A stretch of 64,000 nt of DNA, taken from contig NZ_CP022110.1 of the NCBI RefSeq assembly GCF_000730165.1, positions 62,001 to 126,000 on the forward strand, in the 5' to 3' direction. The notes beneath the pieces were generated by a model. That model saw only the letters and a list, made by a program, of their open reading frames with translations, did not search any database and was not told the DNA's origin. The translations under genes were made by a program, and so were the position numbers. Shown here piece after piece: positions 35,634 through 43,738 of this stretch (position 1 is its first letter; each line of letters begins with the position of its first letter). The DNA is from Nitrospirillum viridazoti CBAmc (GTDB lineage: Bacteria; Pseudomonadota; Alphaproteobacteria; Azospirillales; Azospirillaceae).

Positions 35634-35652
35634 AATGTTATACTATAACATT
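35634..35652. promoter_or_regulatory. Zur box between znuA and znuCB
   Basis: AATGTTATACTATAACATT is a perfect palindrome with 9-bp arms around one central base. It matches the core of the alphaproteobacterial Zur site as I know it from Rhizobium, Agrobacterium and Brucella. It lies 52 bp upstream of znuA and 99 bp upstream of znuC, so one site could repress both transcripts when zinc is sufficient. The zur gene itself is not in this window. Confidence 0.9.
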
Positions 35653-35750
35653 TGTCAAGTCGGTCCGGATGCCGTAAAGCCGGGGGGCACGCATACCCGT
35701 GTCGCAGGCGTCTTGGAACCTGGGGCCGGTTTCCCCGCCAGGAAGGGTCC

Positions 35751-36581
35751 ATGCCGTCCGACGCAGAGTTTCCAGAGATGTCGCCTGAGGCGGCGCTTAT
35801 CAAGACCACCAGCCTGACGGTGCAGTTCGGCCGGCGTACGGTGCTGCAGTCGGTGGACCTGGTGGTGTCGGCTGGTGAGGTCGTGACCCTGGTGGGCCCC
35901 AATGGCGCCGGCAAGTCCACCTTGCTGCGCGCCGTGCTGGGGCTGCAGCGGCCCAGCGGTGGCACGGTGTGGCGCAAGCCCGGCCTGCGCATCGGCTATA
36001 TGCCCCAGCGCTTGGCCGTGGACGCCACCCTGCCCCTGACCGTGCGGCGGCTGCTGGCTCTCTGGGGCCCGGTGACCGACGCGGCGGTGGATGAGACGCT
36101 GGGCGAGGTGGGCGCCGCCAGCCTGGCCGACAGCCCGGTACAGGCGCTATCGGGTGGGGAGTTGCAGCGTGTCATGCTGGCCCGCGCCCTGCTGCGCCGG
36201 CCCGACCTGCTGGTGCTGGACGAACCGGCGCAGGCGGTGGACGTGGCCGGCCAGGCCACCCTGTACGCCTTGATCGACGCCATCCGCCGCCGCCACGGCT
36301 GTGGCGTGCTGATGGTCAGCCACGATCTCAGCTACGCCATTTCCGGCACCGACCGCCTGATCTGCCTGAACGGCCATGTCTGCTCTGCCGGCCGGCCGGA
36401 GGATGTGCGCCGCCATCCCGATTTCCAGGCCCTGTTCGGTATCGATCCGCTGGCCATGCCGGCCTGGCTGTCCGCGGCCGGGCCGCACAGCCATGGCGCC
36501 GCCACGCCCGGCTGCCAGCACACGCACGATTCCAGGCCCGAGGACGGGCACCCTCCCAAGGACCAACAGCCCCATGGATGA
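35751..36581 (+). CDS. znuC: Zinc ABC transporter ATP-binding protein
   Basis: A 276-residue ABC ATPase. Walker A GPNGAGKS (residues about 53-60), Q-loop in GYMPQRL, signature [17 protein letters not shown], Walker [13 protein letters not shown] and switch His in [10 protein letters not shown] are present. The C-terminal tail after residue 240 is His-rich ([17 protein letters not shown]), which may buffer zinc. AGGAAGGG at 35740-35747 supports ATG 35751; an internal ATG at 35778 is an alternative. It overlaps znuB by 8 bp. Confidence 0.95.
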   Translation: MPSDAEFPEMSPEAALIKTTSLTVQFGRRTVLQSVDLVVSAGEVVTLVGPNGAGKSTLLRAVLGLQRPSGGTVWRKPGLRIGYMPQRLAVDATLPLTVRRLLALWGPVTDAAVDETLGEVGAASLADSPVQALSGGELQRVMLARALLRRPDLLVLDEPAQAVDVAGQATLYALIDAIRRRHGCGVLMVSHDLSYAISGTDRLICLNGHVCSAGRPEDVRRHPDFQALFGIDPLAMPAWLSAAGPHSHGAATPGCQHTHDSRPEDGHPPKDQQPHG

Positions 36582-37365
36582 TTTCCTGTTGCGCGCGCTG
36601 GCCGGCGGCGTCGGCGTCGCCCTGGTGGCCGGTCCCCTGGGCTGCTTCGTCGTCTGGCGGCGCATGGCCTATTTCGGCGACACCCTGTCCCACGCCGCCC
36701 TGCTGGGCATCGCGCTGGGCTTTGTCGCCGGCATCAACCTGATGCTGGCTGTGGCGCTGGTGGGGCTGGCGCTGGCTGGCGTGCTGGTGCTGATGCAGCG
36801 CCAGCGCAAGCTCGCCACCGATACGCTGCTGGGACTGCTCAGCCACACGACGCTCAGCCTGGGCCTCATCGCCGTGGCCCTGCTGCAGACGGTGCGGGTG
36901 GACCTCATGTCCTATCTGTTCGGCGACATCCTGGCCGTCAGCGGCGGCGACCTGGCCTGGATCTGGGGCGGCGGGGCCGTGGTACTGGCCCTGCTGGCCT
37001 GGCTGTGGCGCCCCCTGTTGGCCATGACGGTGAACGAGGATCTGGCGCGGGTGGAGGGCGTGCCCGTGCTGGCCACGCAGCTCGGCTTCATGATGCTGAT
37101 GGCCGCCACCATCGCGCTGGCCATGAAGGTGGTGGGCGTGCTGCTGATCACCGCCTTGCTGATCATCCCGGCCGCCTGCGCGCGCCGATTCGCCCGCACG
37201 CCGGAAATAATGGCCGGTCTGGCTGCCGCCATCGGCGCGTTGTCGGTCTGCGGTGGCCTGGGTGCCTCTTTCCGCGCCGACCTGCCAGCGGGGCCGGCGG
37301 TGGTGGTTGCTGCGGCCGCGTTGTTTCTCCTGTCCCAGCTTTTCCCAAGGGGTGGGACCCGTTGA
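36574..37365 (+). CDS. znuB: Zinc ABC transporter permease
   Basis: A 263-residue permease of the ABC-3 family with about eight membrane helices. It has the family features [22 protein letters not shown] near the N-terminus, [72 protein letters not shown]. It forms the inner-membrane channel with ZnuC. The ATG at 36574 lies inside the end of znuC, so the two are translationally coupled. Confidence 0.95.
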   Translation: MDDFLLRALAGGVGVALVAGPLGCFVVWRRMAYFGDTLSHAALLGIALGFVAGINLMLAVALVGLALAGVLVLMQRQRKLATDTLLGLLSHTTLSLGLIAVALLQTVRVDLMSYLFGDILAVSGGDLAWIWGGGAVVLALLAWLWRPLLAMTVNEDLARVEGVPVLATQLGFMMLMAATIALAMKVVGVLLITALLIIPAACARRFARTPEIMAGLAAAIGALSVCGGLGASFRADLPAGPAVVVAAAALFLLSQLFPRGGTR

Positions 37366-37518
37366 GAAAGCCGCCGGCCACCGCAGGTGGTGCAGTGTTC
37401 GCGGTCGCACACCGTTTTAACTAATTTTTAAGCATAATTTTTCTACCCGAGCCGCGTCCTTTCGGTCACTATCTAATTAACAGTACGTGAACCGACGCCC
37501 ACCTGGTGTGTGGCAGAC

Positions 37519-37815
37519 ATGACGATGGAGCATGGTTTGGATCGGTTCTCCCCCACCGGCATGAAGGCCGGTTATGCGCAGGCGTCCGCCGGCTCAATGA
37601 GCCAAGGCTTCATCGCCGGGGAACTGCGCCGCGACACCGACCACTCGGCAGCCAGCCGCGTGGCCCGCCTCGCCTGGTTCGAACTGGCCGCCGCCGCCAC
37701 CCGACGATCCCTGGCCCAGGACCTGGCCGCCGACCTCGGTCTTCCCGATTTGGACAGCGCCGACCTGGATGGCTTTTACCTGGATATGGACGCGCCGCGC
37801 ACTGCATCCCGGTAA
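37519..37815 (+). CDS. Small hypothetical protein
   Basis: A 98-residue frame. ATG 37519 is used, with GTG at 37510 or ATG at 37525 as alternatives. The middle (SAASRVARLAWFELAAAATRRSLAQDLAADL) is strongly helical and the C-terminus is acidic (DLDSADLDGFYLDMD). No membrane helix or known motif. The upstream region (37420-37490) is clearly AT-rich within GC-rich DNA, as expected for a promoter of its own. It ends 18 bp before the end of the convergent lipoprotein gene. I regard it as probably real, function unknown. Confidence 0.55.
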   Translation: MTMEHGLDRFSPTGMKAGYAQASAGSMSQGFIAGELRRDTDHSAASRVARLAWFELAAAATRRSLAQDLAADLGLPDLDSADLDGFYLDMDAPRTASR

Positions 37816-37833
37816 GGCGTCCCGGTAAGCGAT

Positions 37834-39240
37834 TTATGATCCGGTGTTCGGGCTGGGCGCCGGGGCCGTCACCGGCGTGAAGCTGGTGGGTGCCGGATCC
37901 ACGACGGTCACGCCGGTCTTGGTCACTTCCAGCACGGACAGGCCCCGCTCCACCTGGCCGGTGGGCAGCAGGCGGAACACCCCGTCGATGCCGGCGAAGC
38001 CGTTGGGGTCAGTCAGGTTTTCCCGGACATAGGCCTTGTGGCCCTTGGCCAGCACGGCGGCCAGGGCGGTCGCGTCATAGGCCAGGGTGGCCAGGCGCGG
38101 CGGGCGCTGGCCGTATACGTCGTTGAACCGCTTCTCGAAGCCCTGGCGCGCGTCCGGGGCGGCGCTGGCGTACCAGCCGCCCACCAGCGCCGGCTCACGC
38201 CCGATGCCGGGCTCATCCCACTGGCCGGTGCCCAGAAAGCGCACGGGGCCGGGGTCGATGTCGAAGAAGGGCAGCAGGGGCGCCACCTCCTTCAGCCGTT
38301 GGCCGCCCTCGGCGATCAGGATGGCCTGGAAGGAAAGATCCTCCACGGCCGCCATCGGCTTGCCGTCCTTGCCCCCCTCCTTGGCAGCGGCGGCCGTCTC
38401 GCGCGCCGCCGCCATCTGGGCGTGGCGCTGCTCGAAGTTGGACAACCGCTTGATGGTGTCGCTGACGTCCTTCTGCGTGGGCTGATAGCGCGCGGCGCGG
38501 GTGACGTCGGCGCCTGCCTTGGCGGCGGCGTCGCGCATGGCCTGCTCCACCATGTCGCCGTTGCTGCCCACCGGGGCGAGCAGCGCCAGGCGGGTCAGGC
38601 CGCGGCTGGCGGCATAGCTGACCACGCGGGCCACCTGATCCTGCGGCTGGAAGCCCAGCACCCAGGTGCCGCCCGCCGGGGCGTGCGTGTCGGCTACCGT
38701 CGCGTCGTTGGAAAAGCTCAGCACCGGCACCGTGCCCGCCGCCGGCGCCACCGCCTTGGCGTCCACGCCGTAGACCGGGCCGATCAACAGGGTGGCGCCG
38801 GCGGCCAGCGCGTCCTGCGCCGCGGCCAACGCCCCCTCGGGCGTGCTCTTGGTGTCGCGGATCAGCAGTTGGAAATGGCTGTCGGCCGTGTCGAACAGCG
38901 CCATCTGCGCCGCCTGCTGCATGGCCTCGCCCAGGCTGGCGGCCTTGCCCGACAGGGGCAGCAGCAGGGCCACGCGCACCGTCTCATCCGCCGGCACCGT
39001 GGCCGGCGCGGGGGCCGCTTCCGCCTGGGCCGGGGCCGTCTCGGGCTGGGGCTGGGCCGCTTGCGGCCCGGTCGCCTGCTGGGGCGACTGCTGCGGTGCT
39101 TGCGCGGCGCGCGGCGGGGCCGTTACCGTGGGCTGGCTGGCGCAGCCCGCCAGCAAGGCCCCCGCCAGCAAGGCCAGCGTCAGCAGCGTCGCTGCGGTCC
39201 TGGCCGCCGCCGTCGTGGCGGACATCCCGGCATACTTCAT
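37834..39240 (-). CDS. Penicillin-binding protein activator, LpoA-like lipoprotein
   Basis: A 468-residue lipoprotein. The signal peptide ends in a lipobox LLAGC (Cys near residue 33), followed by a Pro/Ala/Gln-rich linker to about residue 85. The rest is a periplasmic-binding-protein type I domain (VRVALLLPLSGKAASLGEAMQQAAQMALFD and ATLLIGPVYGVDAKAVAP) related to leucine-binding proteins. LpoA-type proteins stimulate peptidoglycan synthases from the outer membrane. The neighbourhood supports it: in E. coli lpoA also lies divergent from rsmI and next to yraN. The N-terminal helical domain of E. coli LpoA is lacking, as in shorter homologues. Start codons of this gene and rsmI are only 22 bp apart. 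Confidence 0.88.
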   Translation of the reverse strand: MKYAGMSATTAAARTAATLLTLALLAGALLAGCASQPTVTAPPRAAQAPQQSPQQATGPQAAQPQPETAPAQAEAAPAPATVPADETVRVALLLPLSGKAASLGEAMQQAAQMALFDTADSHFQLLIRDTKSTPEGALAAAQDALAAGATLLIGPVYGVDAKAVAPAAGTVPVLSFSNDATVADTHAPAGGTWVLGFQPQDQVARVVSYAASRGLTRLALLAPVGSNGDMVEQAMRDAAAKAGADVTRAARYQPTQKDVSDTIKRLSNFEQRHAQMAAARETAAAAKEGGKDGKPMAAVEDLSFQAILIAEGGQRLKEVAPLLPFFDIDPGPVRFLGTGQWDEPGIGREPALVGGWYASAAPDARQGFEKRFNDVYGQRPPRLATLAYDATALAAVLAKGHKAYVRENLTDPNGFAGIDGVFRLLPTGQVERGLSVLEVTKTGVTVVDPAPTSFTPVTAPAPSPNTGS

Positions 39241-39262
39241 CGCAAACCCACCCGTTGATCCC

Positions 39263-40246
39263 ATGAAACCGCAGCAACCACCTGTCGACGATGTCGTTGC
39301 CGGCCCTGTCGACGCCGGCAACGACCCATACGATGGCGTTCCGTCGGACGGGGACATCCCGCCGGACGAGGACGGGGCAGAGCCTAGCGGCAGCGCCCTC
39401 GCGCGTAAACCGCCGCCTGGCCTGCATGTCGTCGCCACCCCCATCGGCAACGCCGGCGACATCACGCTGCGCGCGCTGGAAACGCTGAAGGGCGTGGACG
39501 CCATCGCCTGCGAGGACACCCGCGTGACGGCCAAGCTGATGGCCCGGTACCAGGTGCGCAAGCCCTTGCTGCCGTATCACGAGCACAACGCCGCCCGCAT
39601 GCGGCCCCAGCTGCTGGCCCGCATCGCGGCGGGCGAGGCCATCGCCCTGGTGTCTGACGCCGGCACGCCGCTGATCTCCGACCCCGGCTACAAGTTGGTG
39701 CGCGAGGCCCGCGACCAGGGCCTGCACGTCACCCACCTGCCGGGCGCCAGCGCCACCCTGACCGCCCTGGTGCTGGCGGGGCTACCCTCCGACCGCTTCC
39801 TGTTCGCGGGCTTCCTGCCCAACAAGACGGGTGCCCGCCGGGCAGCGCTGGAGGAACTGGCACCGGTGCGCGCCACCCTGGTGCTGTTCGAGTCGGCCCA
39901 GCGCCTGGCCGACCTACTGGCCGACGCCGCCCAGGTGCTGGGCGGGCGCGAGGTGGCGGTGGCGCGTGAACTGACCAAGCTGTTCGAGGAGGTGCGGCGC
40001 GGCACCCTGCCCGGGCTTGCCGCCCACTATGCTGAGAACGGACCGCCCAAGGGCGAGGTGGTGGTGGTCATCGGGCCGCCGCTCGACGCCGCTGGGGAGG
40101 AGGTCGACATCGACGGCCTGCTGCGCGCCGCCCTGCGCACCCTCAGCGTCCGCGACGCCGCCGCCACGGTGGCGGAGGCCAGCGGCGCACCCCGCAAGCA
40201 GGTCTACCAACGGGCGCTTGAGATTTCCAATGATGACGCGGGCTGA
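39263..40246 (+). CDS. rsmI: 16S rRNA (cytidine-1402-2'-O)-methyltransferase
   Basis: A 327-residue tetrapyrrole-methylase-fold enzyme that methylates the ribose of C1402 in the decoding centre. Motifs: VVATPIGNAGDITLRALE, CEDTRVTAKLM, VSDAGTPLISDPG, LPGASATLTAL, GFLPNKTGARR, ARELTKLFEE. The first about 52 residues, acidic and Pro-rich, precede the normal family start; no ATG, GTG or TTG lies in frame between 39263 and the start of the conserved domain at about 39420, so this extension seems real. It overlaps yraN by 17 bp. Confidence 0.95.
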   Translation: MKPQQPPVDDVVAGPVDAGNDPYDGVPSDGDIPPDEDGAEPSGSALARKPPPGLHVVATPIGNAGDITLRALETLKGVDAIACEDTRVTAKLMARYQVRKPLLPYHEHNAARMRPQLLARIAAGEAIALVSDAGTPLISDPGYKLVREARDQGLHVTHLPGASATLTALVLAGLPSDRFLFAGFLPNKTGARRAALEELAPVRATLVLFESAQRLADLLADAAQVLGGREVAVARELTKLFEEVRRGTLPGLAAHYAENGPPKGEVVVVIGPPLDAAGEEVDIDGLLRAALRTLSVRDAAATVAEASGAPRKQVYQRALEISNDDAG

Positions 40247-40622
40247 ACGGCTGGCAAGAAAGACGCTGAAGGGCCGCTCCGGCGAGCGCCTGGGCCGCTG
40301 GGCGGAGGCCTGGTGCCGCCTGGCCCTGCGGCTGAAGGGCTACCGTGTGCTGGCCAGCCGCTGCCGCACCCCGGCGGGGGAGATCGACATCGTGGCGGCC
40401 AGGGGCGACCTGCTGGTCATCGTCGAGGTCAAGGCGCGCCCGACGGAGGATTTGGGCCACCTGGCCGTCAGCCTGGCGCAATGGCGCCGGCTGGAACGGG
40501 CCGCCGGCCTCTACGTCGCTGCCCGGCCCCGGCTGGCGCGCCACGCCGTCCGCTTCGACCTGATGATCGTCCGGCCCCGGCGCTGGCCGCTGCACAGGCC
40601 GGACGCCTGGCGGCCCTCCTGA
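40230..40622 (+). CDS. yraN: YraN family (UPF0102) putative endonuclease
   Basis: A 130-residue protein with the PD-(D/E)xK nuclease-like core GEIDIVAARGDLLVIVEVKAR (Asp, Glu and Lys in order). The N-terminus RSGERLGRWAEAWCRLALRLKGYRVLASR is typical of UPF0102. The cellular role is unproven. ATG 40230 or 40233 lies inside the end of rsmI, so translation is coupled; rsmI and yraN are neighbours of lpoA in many Proteobacteria. Confidence 0.92.
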   Translation: MMTRAERLARKTLKGRSGERLGRWAEAWCRLALRLKGYRVLASRCRTPAGEIDIVAARGDLLVIVEVKARPTEDLGHLAVSLAQWRRLERAAGLYVAARPRLARHAVRFDLMIVRPRRWPLHRPDAWRPS

Positions 40623-40763
40623 CGGCGCGTTCCATACGGGGTCATTGAAGGTTCCGGCGGCATTGGTGGTCGACATCGGCCCCGGCGATGCGCTATCTCC
40701 CCAAAAGCCTGGCCCCCCAAAGCCCGGCGCCGCAGGGCCGATGCCGGAGGGAGCATCCAATCC

Positions 40764-41657
40764 GTGACCAGCCAGGGGTCCCAGAATCGCAGCACCCGCG
40801 CCGGCAAGGGCCAGGCGCAAGCCCGCGCGCTGTTGCGCGCCGTAGGCCAGATGCGTGACGAGGATATCGACCTGGCGGAAACCGCCCTGGCGCTGGCGAT
40901 CCTGTCCAGCGGCGACACCGGCCTGGCGCCCTACCGCCGGCATCTCACCGCCCTCTCGGCCGCCGTGGCCAAGCTGACAGCCGGCCGCGCGCCGGAGGCG
41001 CTGACCCTGGAGGAGTGCCTGGACGCGCTGCGCGGCGCCCTGGTGGACCGCATGGGATATGAGGGCGACAGCGCCACCTATGAGGATTTGCAGAACGCCA
41101 ATCTGGCGCGGGTCATCGATCGGCGCCGGGGCCTGCCGGTGGCGCTCGGCATCCTTTACATGCACGCCGCCCGCGCCCAAGGCTGGCACATGGTGGGCCT
41201 GAATTTCCCCGGCCATTTCCTCATCCGCCTCGATCACGGCGGTGACCGCGCCATCATCGACCCCTTCGGCGGCGGCCGGGTGCTGAGCGTGGTCGACTTG
41301 CGCGACCTGATCAAGCAGACCTCGGGCGCCGCGGCGGAACTGGAACCGGACCACTACGCCCCCGTGGGCAACCGCGACGTCCTCCTGCGCCTGCATAACA
41401 ATGTGAAGCTGCTGCACATGCGCGGCGAACGGCCCGACTTGGCGGCCGAGGCGGTGGAGGCCATGTTGCTGATGGCCCCGGGCCAGGTGGCGCTGTGGCG
41501 CGAATCCGGCCTGCTGCAGGCCCAGCTGGGCCATATCACCACCGCCATCTCGGCGTTCGAGACCTTCCTGGACCTGGGAACCCGCGCCGGCACGTCCGCC
41601 CAGTTGCTGGACCAGGCGGCCACCTTAGTGCAGCATTTGCGCAATCGCCTGAATTGA
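40764..41657 (+). CDS. SirB1-like transglutaminase-core protein with TPR tail
   Basis: A 297-residue protein. Residues about 50-190 match the SirB1/transglutaminase-like N domain: [36 protein letters not shown] and FPGHFLIRL. The C-terminal part (about 205-290) has helix pairs such as [20 protein letters not shown] that fit tetratricopeptide repeats. The family is common and its role unclear. The start is a GTG at 40764; GGAGG lies rather far upstream (40747-40751), so the exact start is uncertain. It precedes gshB by about 118 bp on the same strand. Confidence 0.85.
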   Translation: MTSQGSQNRSTRAGKGQAQARALLRAVGQMRDEDIDLAETALALAILSSGDTGLAPYRRHLTALSAAVAKLTAGRAPEALTLEECLDALRGALVDRMGYEGDSATYEDLQNANLARVIDRRRGLPVALGILYMHAARAQGWHMVGLNFPGHFLIRLDHGGDRAIIDPFGGGRVLSVVDLRDLIKQTSGAAAELEPDHYAPVGNRDVLLRLHNNVKLLHMRGERPDLAAEAVEAMLLMAPGQVALWRESGLLQAQLGHITTAISAFETFLDLGTRAGTSAQLLDQAATLVQHLRNRLN

Positions 41658-41775
41658 CCCGACCTTTATTCACCCCCTGTGTGATTGGCGCCGCAGCCGG
41701 GCCGATCCATGCGGGCCACAGTCCTATCCTTTGCCAGCCAAGCACCGCCGGACCGCCGGGGTGGGGGAGATGAGA

Positions 41776-42726
41776 ATGAGCCTGTCCGTTGCCATTCAGA
41801 TGGACCCGATGCACTCCATCAACATCGATACCGACAGCACCTTCATGATGGCGCTGGAGGCGCAACGGCGGGGGCACACCCTCTACCACTACCTGCCCCA
41901 GGACCTGGCCTTCCGCCACAGCCGCCTGGTGGCCACCGCCCGGCCTCTGGAGGTGCGGCGCGAACGGGGCAACCACCACACCTTCGGCCCGGTCGAGACG
42001 CTGGATCTGGCCAGCGTCGACGTGGTGCTGATGCGCCAGGACCCGCCCTTCGACATGGCCTACATCACGGCCACCCACCTGCTGGAACACGTCCATCCCA
42101 GGACCCTGGTGGTGAACGACCCCGCCTCCGTCCGCAACGCGCCGGAAAAGCTGTTCGTCACCCACTTCCCGGACCTGATGCCGCCCACGCTGATCACCAG
42201 CGCCAAGGACGAGGTCCTGGCCTTCCGCCGCGAATACAAGGACATCATCGTGAAGCCGCTGTTCGGCAACGGCGGCTCCGGCGTCTTCCATGTGAAGCCG
42301 GATGACGAGAACCTGGGCGCCCTGCTGGAGACCTTCACCCAGCTCTACCGCGAGCCCATCATCGTGCAGAAGTACCTGCCGGAAATCCGCCAGGGCGACA
42401 AACGCATCCTGCTGGTGGATGGTGAGCCGGTGGGCGCCGTCAGCCGCCTGCCGCAGGAGGGCGAGGCCCGCGCCAACTTCCACGCCGGCGGCAGCGCCGC
42501 CAAGACCGACCTGACCCAGCGCGAACACGAAATCTGCGCCACCATCGGCGGGGTGCTGCGCGACAAGGGCCTGGTGTTCGTGGGCATTGACGTCATCGGC
42601 GATTACCTGACCGAGATCAACGTGACCAGCCCCACCGGCATCCAGGAGATCAACCGCCTGAACGGCGGCGCCATCGAGTCCACTCTGTGGGACGCCATCG
42701 AGCGGCGGTACGCTGCGTCACGGTGA
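41776..42726 (+). CDS. gshB: Glutathione synthetase
   Basis: A 316-residue ATP-grasp enzyme that joins gamma-glutamylcysteine and glycine. The pattern is complete: [21 protein letters not shown] at the N-terminus, [49 protein letters not shown] and the C-terminal [28 protein letters not shown] at 41762-41768 favours ATG 41776 over 41770. Glutathione from this enzyme would serve the glutathione peroxidase at 45.8 kb. Confidence 0.97.
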   Translation: MSLSVAIQMDPMHSINIDTDSTFMMALEAQRRGHTLYHYLPQDLAFRHSRLVATARPLEVRRERGNHHTFGPVETLDLASVDVVLMRQDPPFDMAYITATHLLEHVHPRTLVVNDPASVRNAPEKLFVTHFPDLMPPTLITSAKDEVLAFRREYKDIIVKPLFGNGGSGVFHVKPDDENLGALLETFTQLYREPIIVQKYLPEIRQGDKRILLVDGEPVGAVSRLPQEGEARANFHAGGSAAKTDLTQREHEICATIGGVLRDKGLVFVGIDVIGDYLTEINVTSPTGIQEINRLNGGAIESTLWDAIERRYAASR

Positions 42727-43002
42727 AGCCATCGGGCCGAGGGTGGCTGGTCGGCGGCTGGCTTGGCGGCGTTGGTGTGACATTTCCGCCGCTGGAAACG
42801 CCAGGTGCAGCCCACTGCGAAAATAGGGATCGGGGGACCGTTGAAATCAGGTCACACCGTCTACTTATTATCACCTTGTCCGAACGATTTGGCGGGCTTT
42901 CCGGGATGCGGGTCGCCCAGGGCCATGATACGCTTCGTGATAGTTACATGAACCAGAGGACGCCCGTGGCACGGCATCGGCGTCCGGTCGATGAGGCGGT
43001 CG

Positions 43003-43215
43003 ATGGCTGGCGCGGACGATCTCGGCGGGGAGGACAGCCCCAAGCGGGCACCCAGGGCTTCCAGGGGCTCGGGCCCCGATGGGGCGCCGGGTGGCAATGT
43101 CGTCAATGCCGAACGGTTGCGCCGCCAGGGCGACCGTATCCGTGAGATCGAACGCCTCATGTGGGGCGCTCGCGCCTTCGCCGAGGGCGACGATCCGGAC
43201 AATCGGACGGACTGA
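43003..43215 (+). CDS. Small hypothetical protein with C-terminal helix
   Basis: A 70-residue frame (ATG 43003; ATG 42991 also possible). The N-terminal half is Gly/Pro/Ser-rich and probably disordered, the C-terminal half (VNAERLRRQGDRIREIERLMWGARAFAEG) reads as one amphipathic helix and could be a real conserved protein. GAGG at 42993-42996 is well placed for ATG 43003. It ends 20 bp before the stop of the convergent DUF1289 gene. The 276-bp gap before it (42727-43002) shows no other gene. Moderate support only. Confidence 0.5.
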   Translation: MAGADDLGGEDSPKRAPRASRGSGPDGAPGGNVVNAERLRRQGDRIREIERLMWGARAFAEGDDPDNRTD

Positions 43216-43235
43216 CCCGTCCCCATCCCCTACGC

Positions 43236-43502
43236 TTACGTCCCCGGCTGGCCGCCATGGCGCCAGCGGACCATGCTGCGCCTGGCCTTGCGTCGCTCCG
43301 GCAGGCTGGCCAGCACCGCGCGCCGCTGGTCCGGCGTCATCCCGCCCCACAAGGTGATCTCTTCCAAGGTGCGCTGGCAACCGGCGCACAGGCCGCTGCG
43401 CGCGTCGATACGGCAGACCCGGGTACAGGGGCTGGCCACGTAATCGTCCGGATCGGGAACCCTGGGATCGGGGCCGGTCGAGGGGATGGGGCTGTCGGTC
43501 AC
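43236..43502 (-). CDS. DUF1289-family small Cys-rich protein
   Basis: An 88-residue protein with the DUF1289 core SPCTRVCRIDARSGLCAGC, four Cys in a C-x3-C-x8-C-x2-C pattern suggesting a bound metal, followed by RTLEEITLWGGMTPDQRRAVL. This is the diagnostic family sequence. No function is established. The start is a GTG at 43502, needed because no ATG precedes the core in a suitable position. A 236-bp gap separates it from the divergent histidine kinase gene. Confidence 0.87.
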   Translation of the reverse strand: MTDSPIPSTGPDPRVPDPDDYVASPCTRVCRIDARSGLCAGCQRTLEEITLWGGMTPDQRRAVLASLPERRKARRSMVRWRHGGQPGT

Positions 43503-43738
43503 GGTGTCGGCGCCGGTCGGTTGCGGGACTGTCAGATATAGCGGCGGCGGGCGTTTCCTGTCGCCCTTTCCATCGCCGGCTTTCCCACGCCATCCTACAC
43601 TTTCTGACAGGATGTTAACCCGCCGTTGTATCTTTGGGGTTAGGAATGGGTTTATCCTGCGCCCTTGCGAAGCCGCAGGGGGCGCCCAGGGGACGCAAGG
43701 GATGTGGCCCCAAGGGGAAGCGGAAAGGTATTGCCAGG

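Noticed and set aside
42727-43235. Minus-strand frame of about 120 codons between gshB and the DUF1289 gene
   Set aside because: Its translation is rich in Arg, Ser and Pro without pattern, and it overlaps the more convincing small plus-strand frame.
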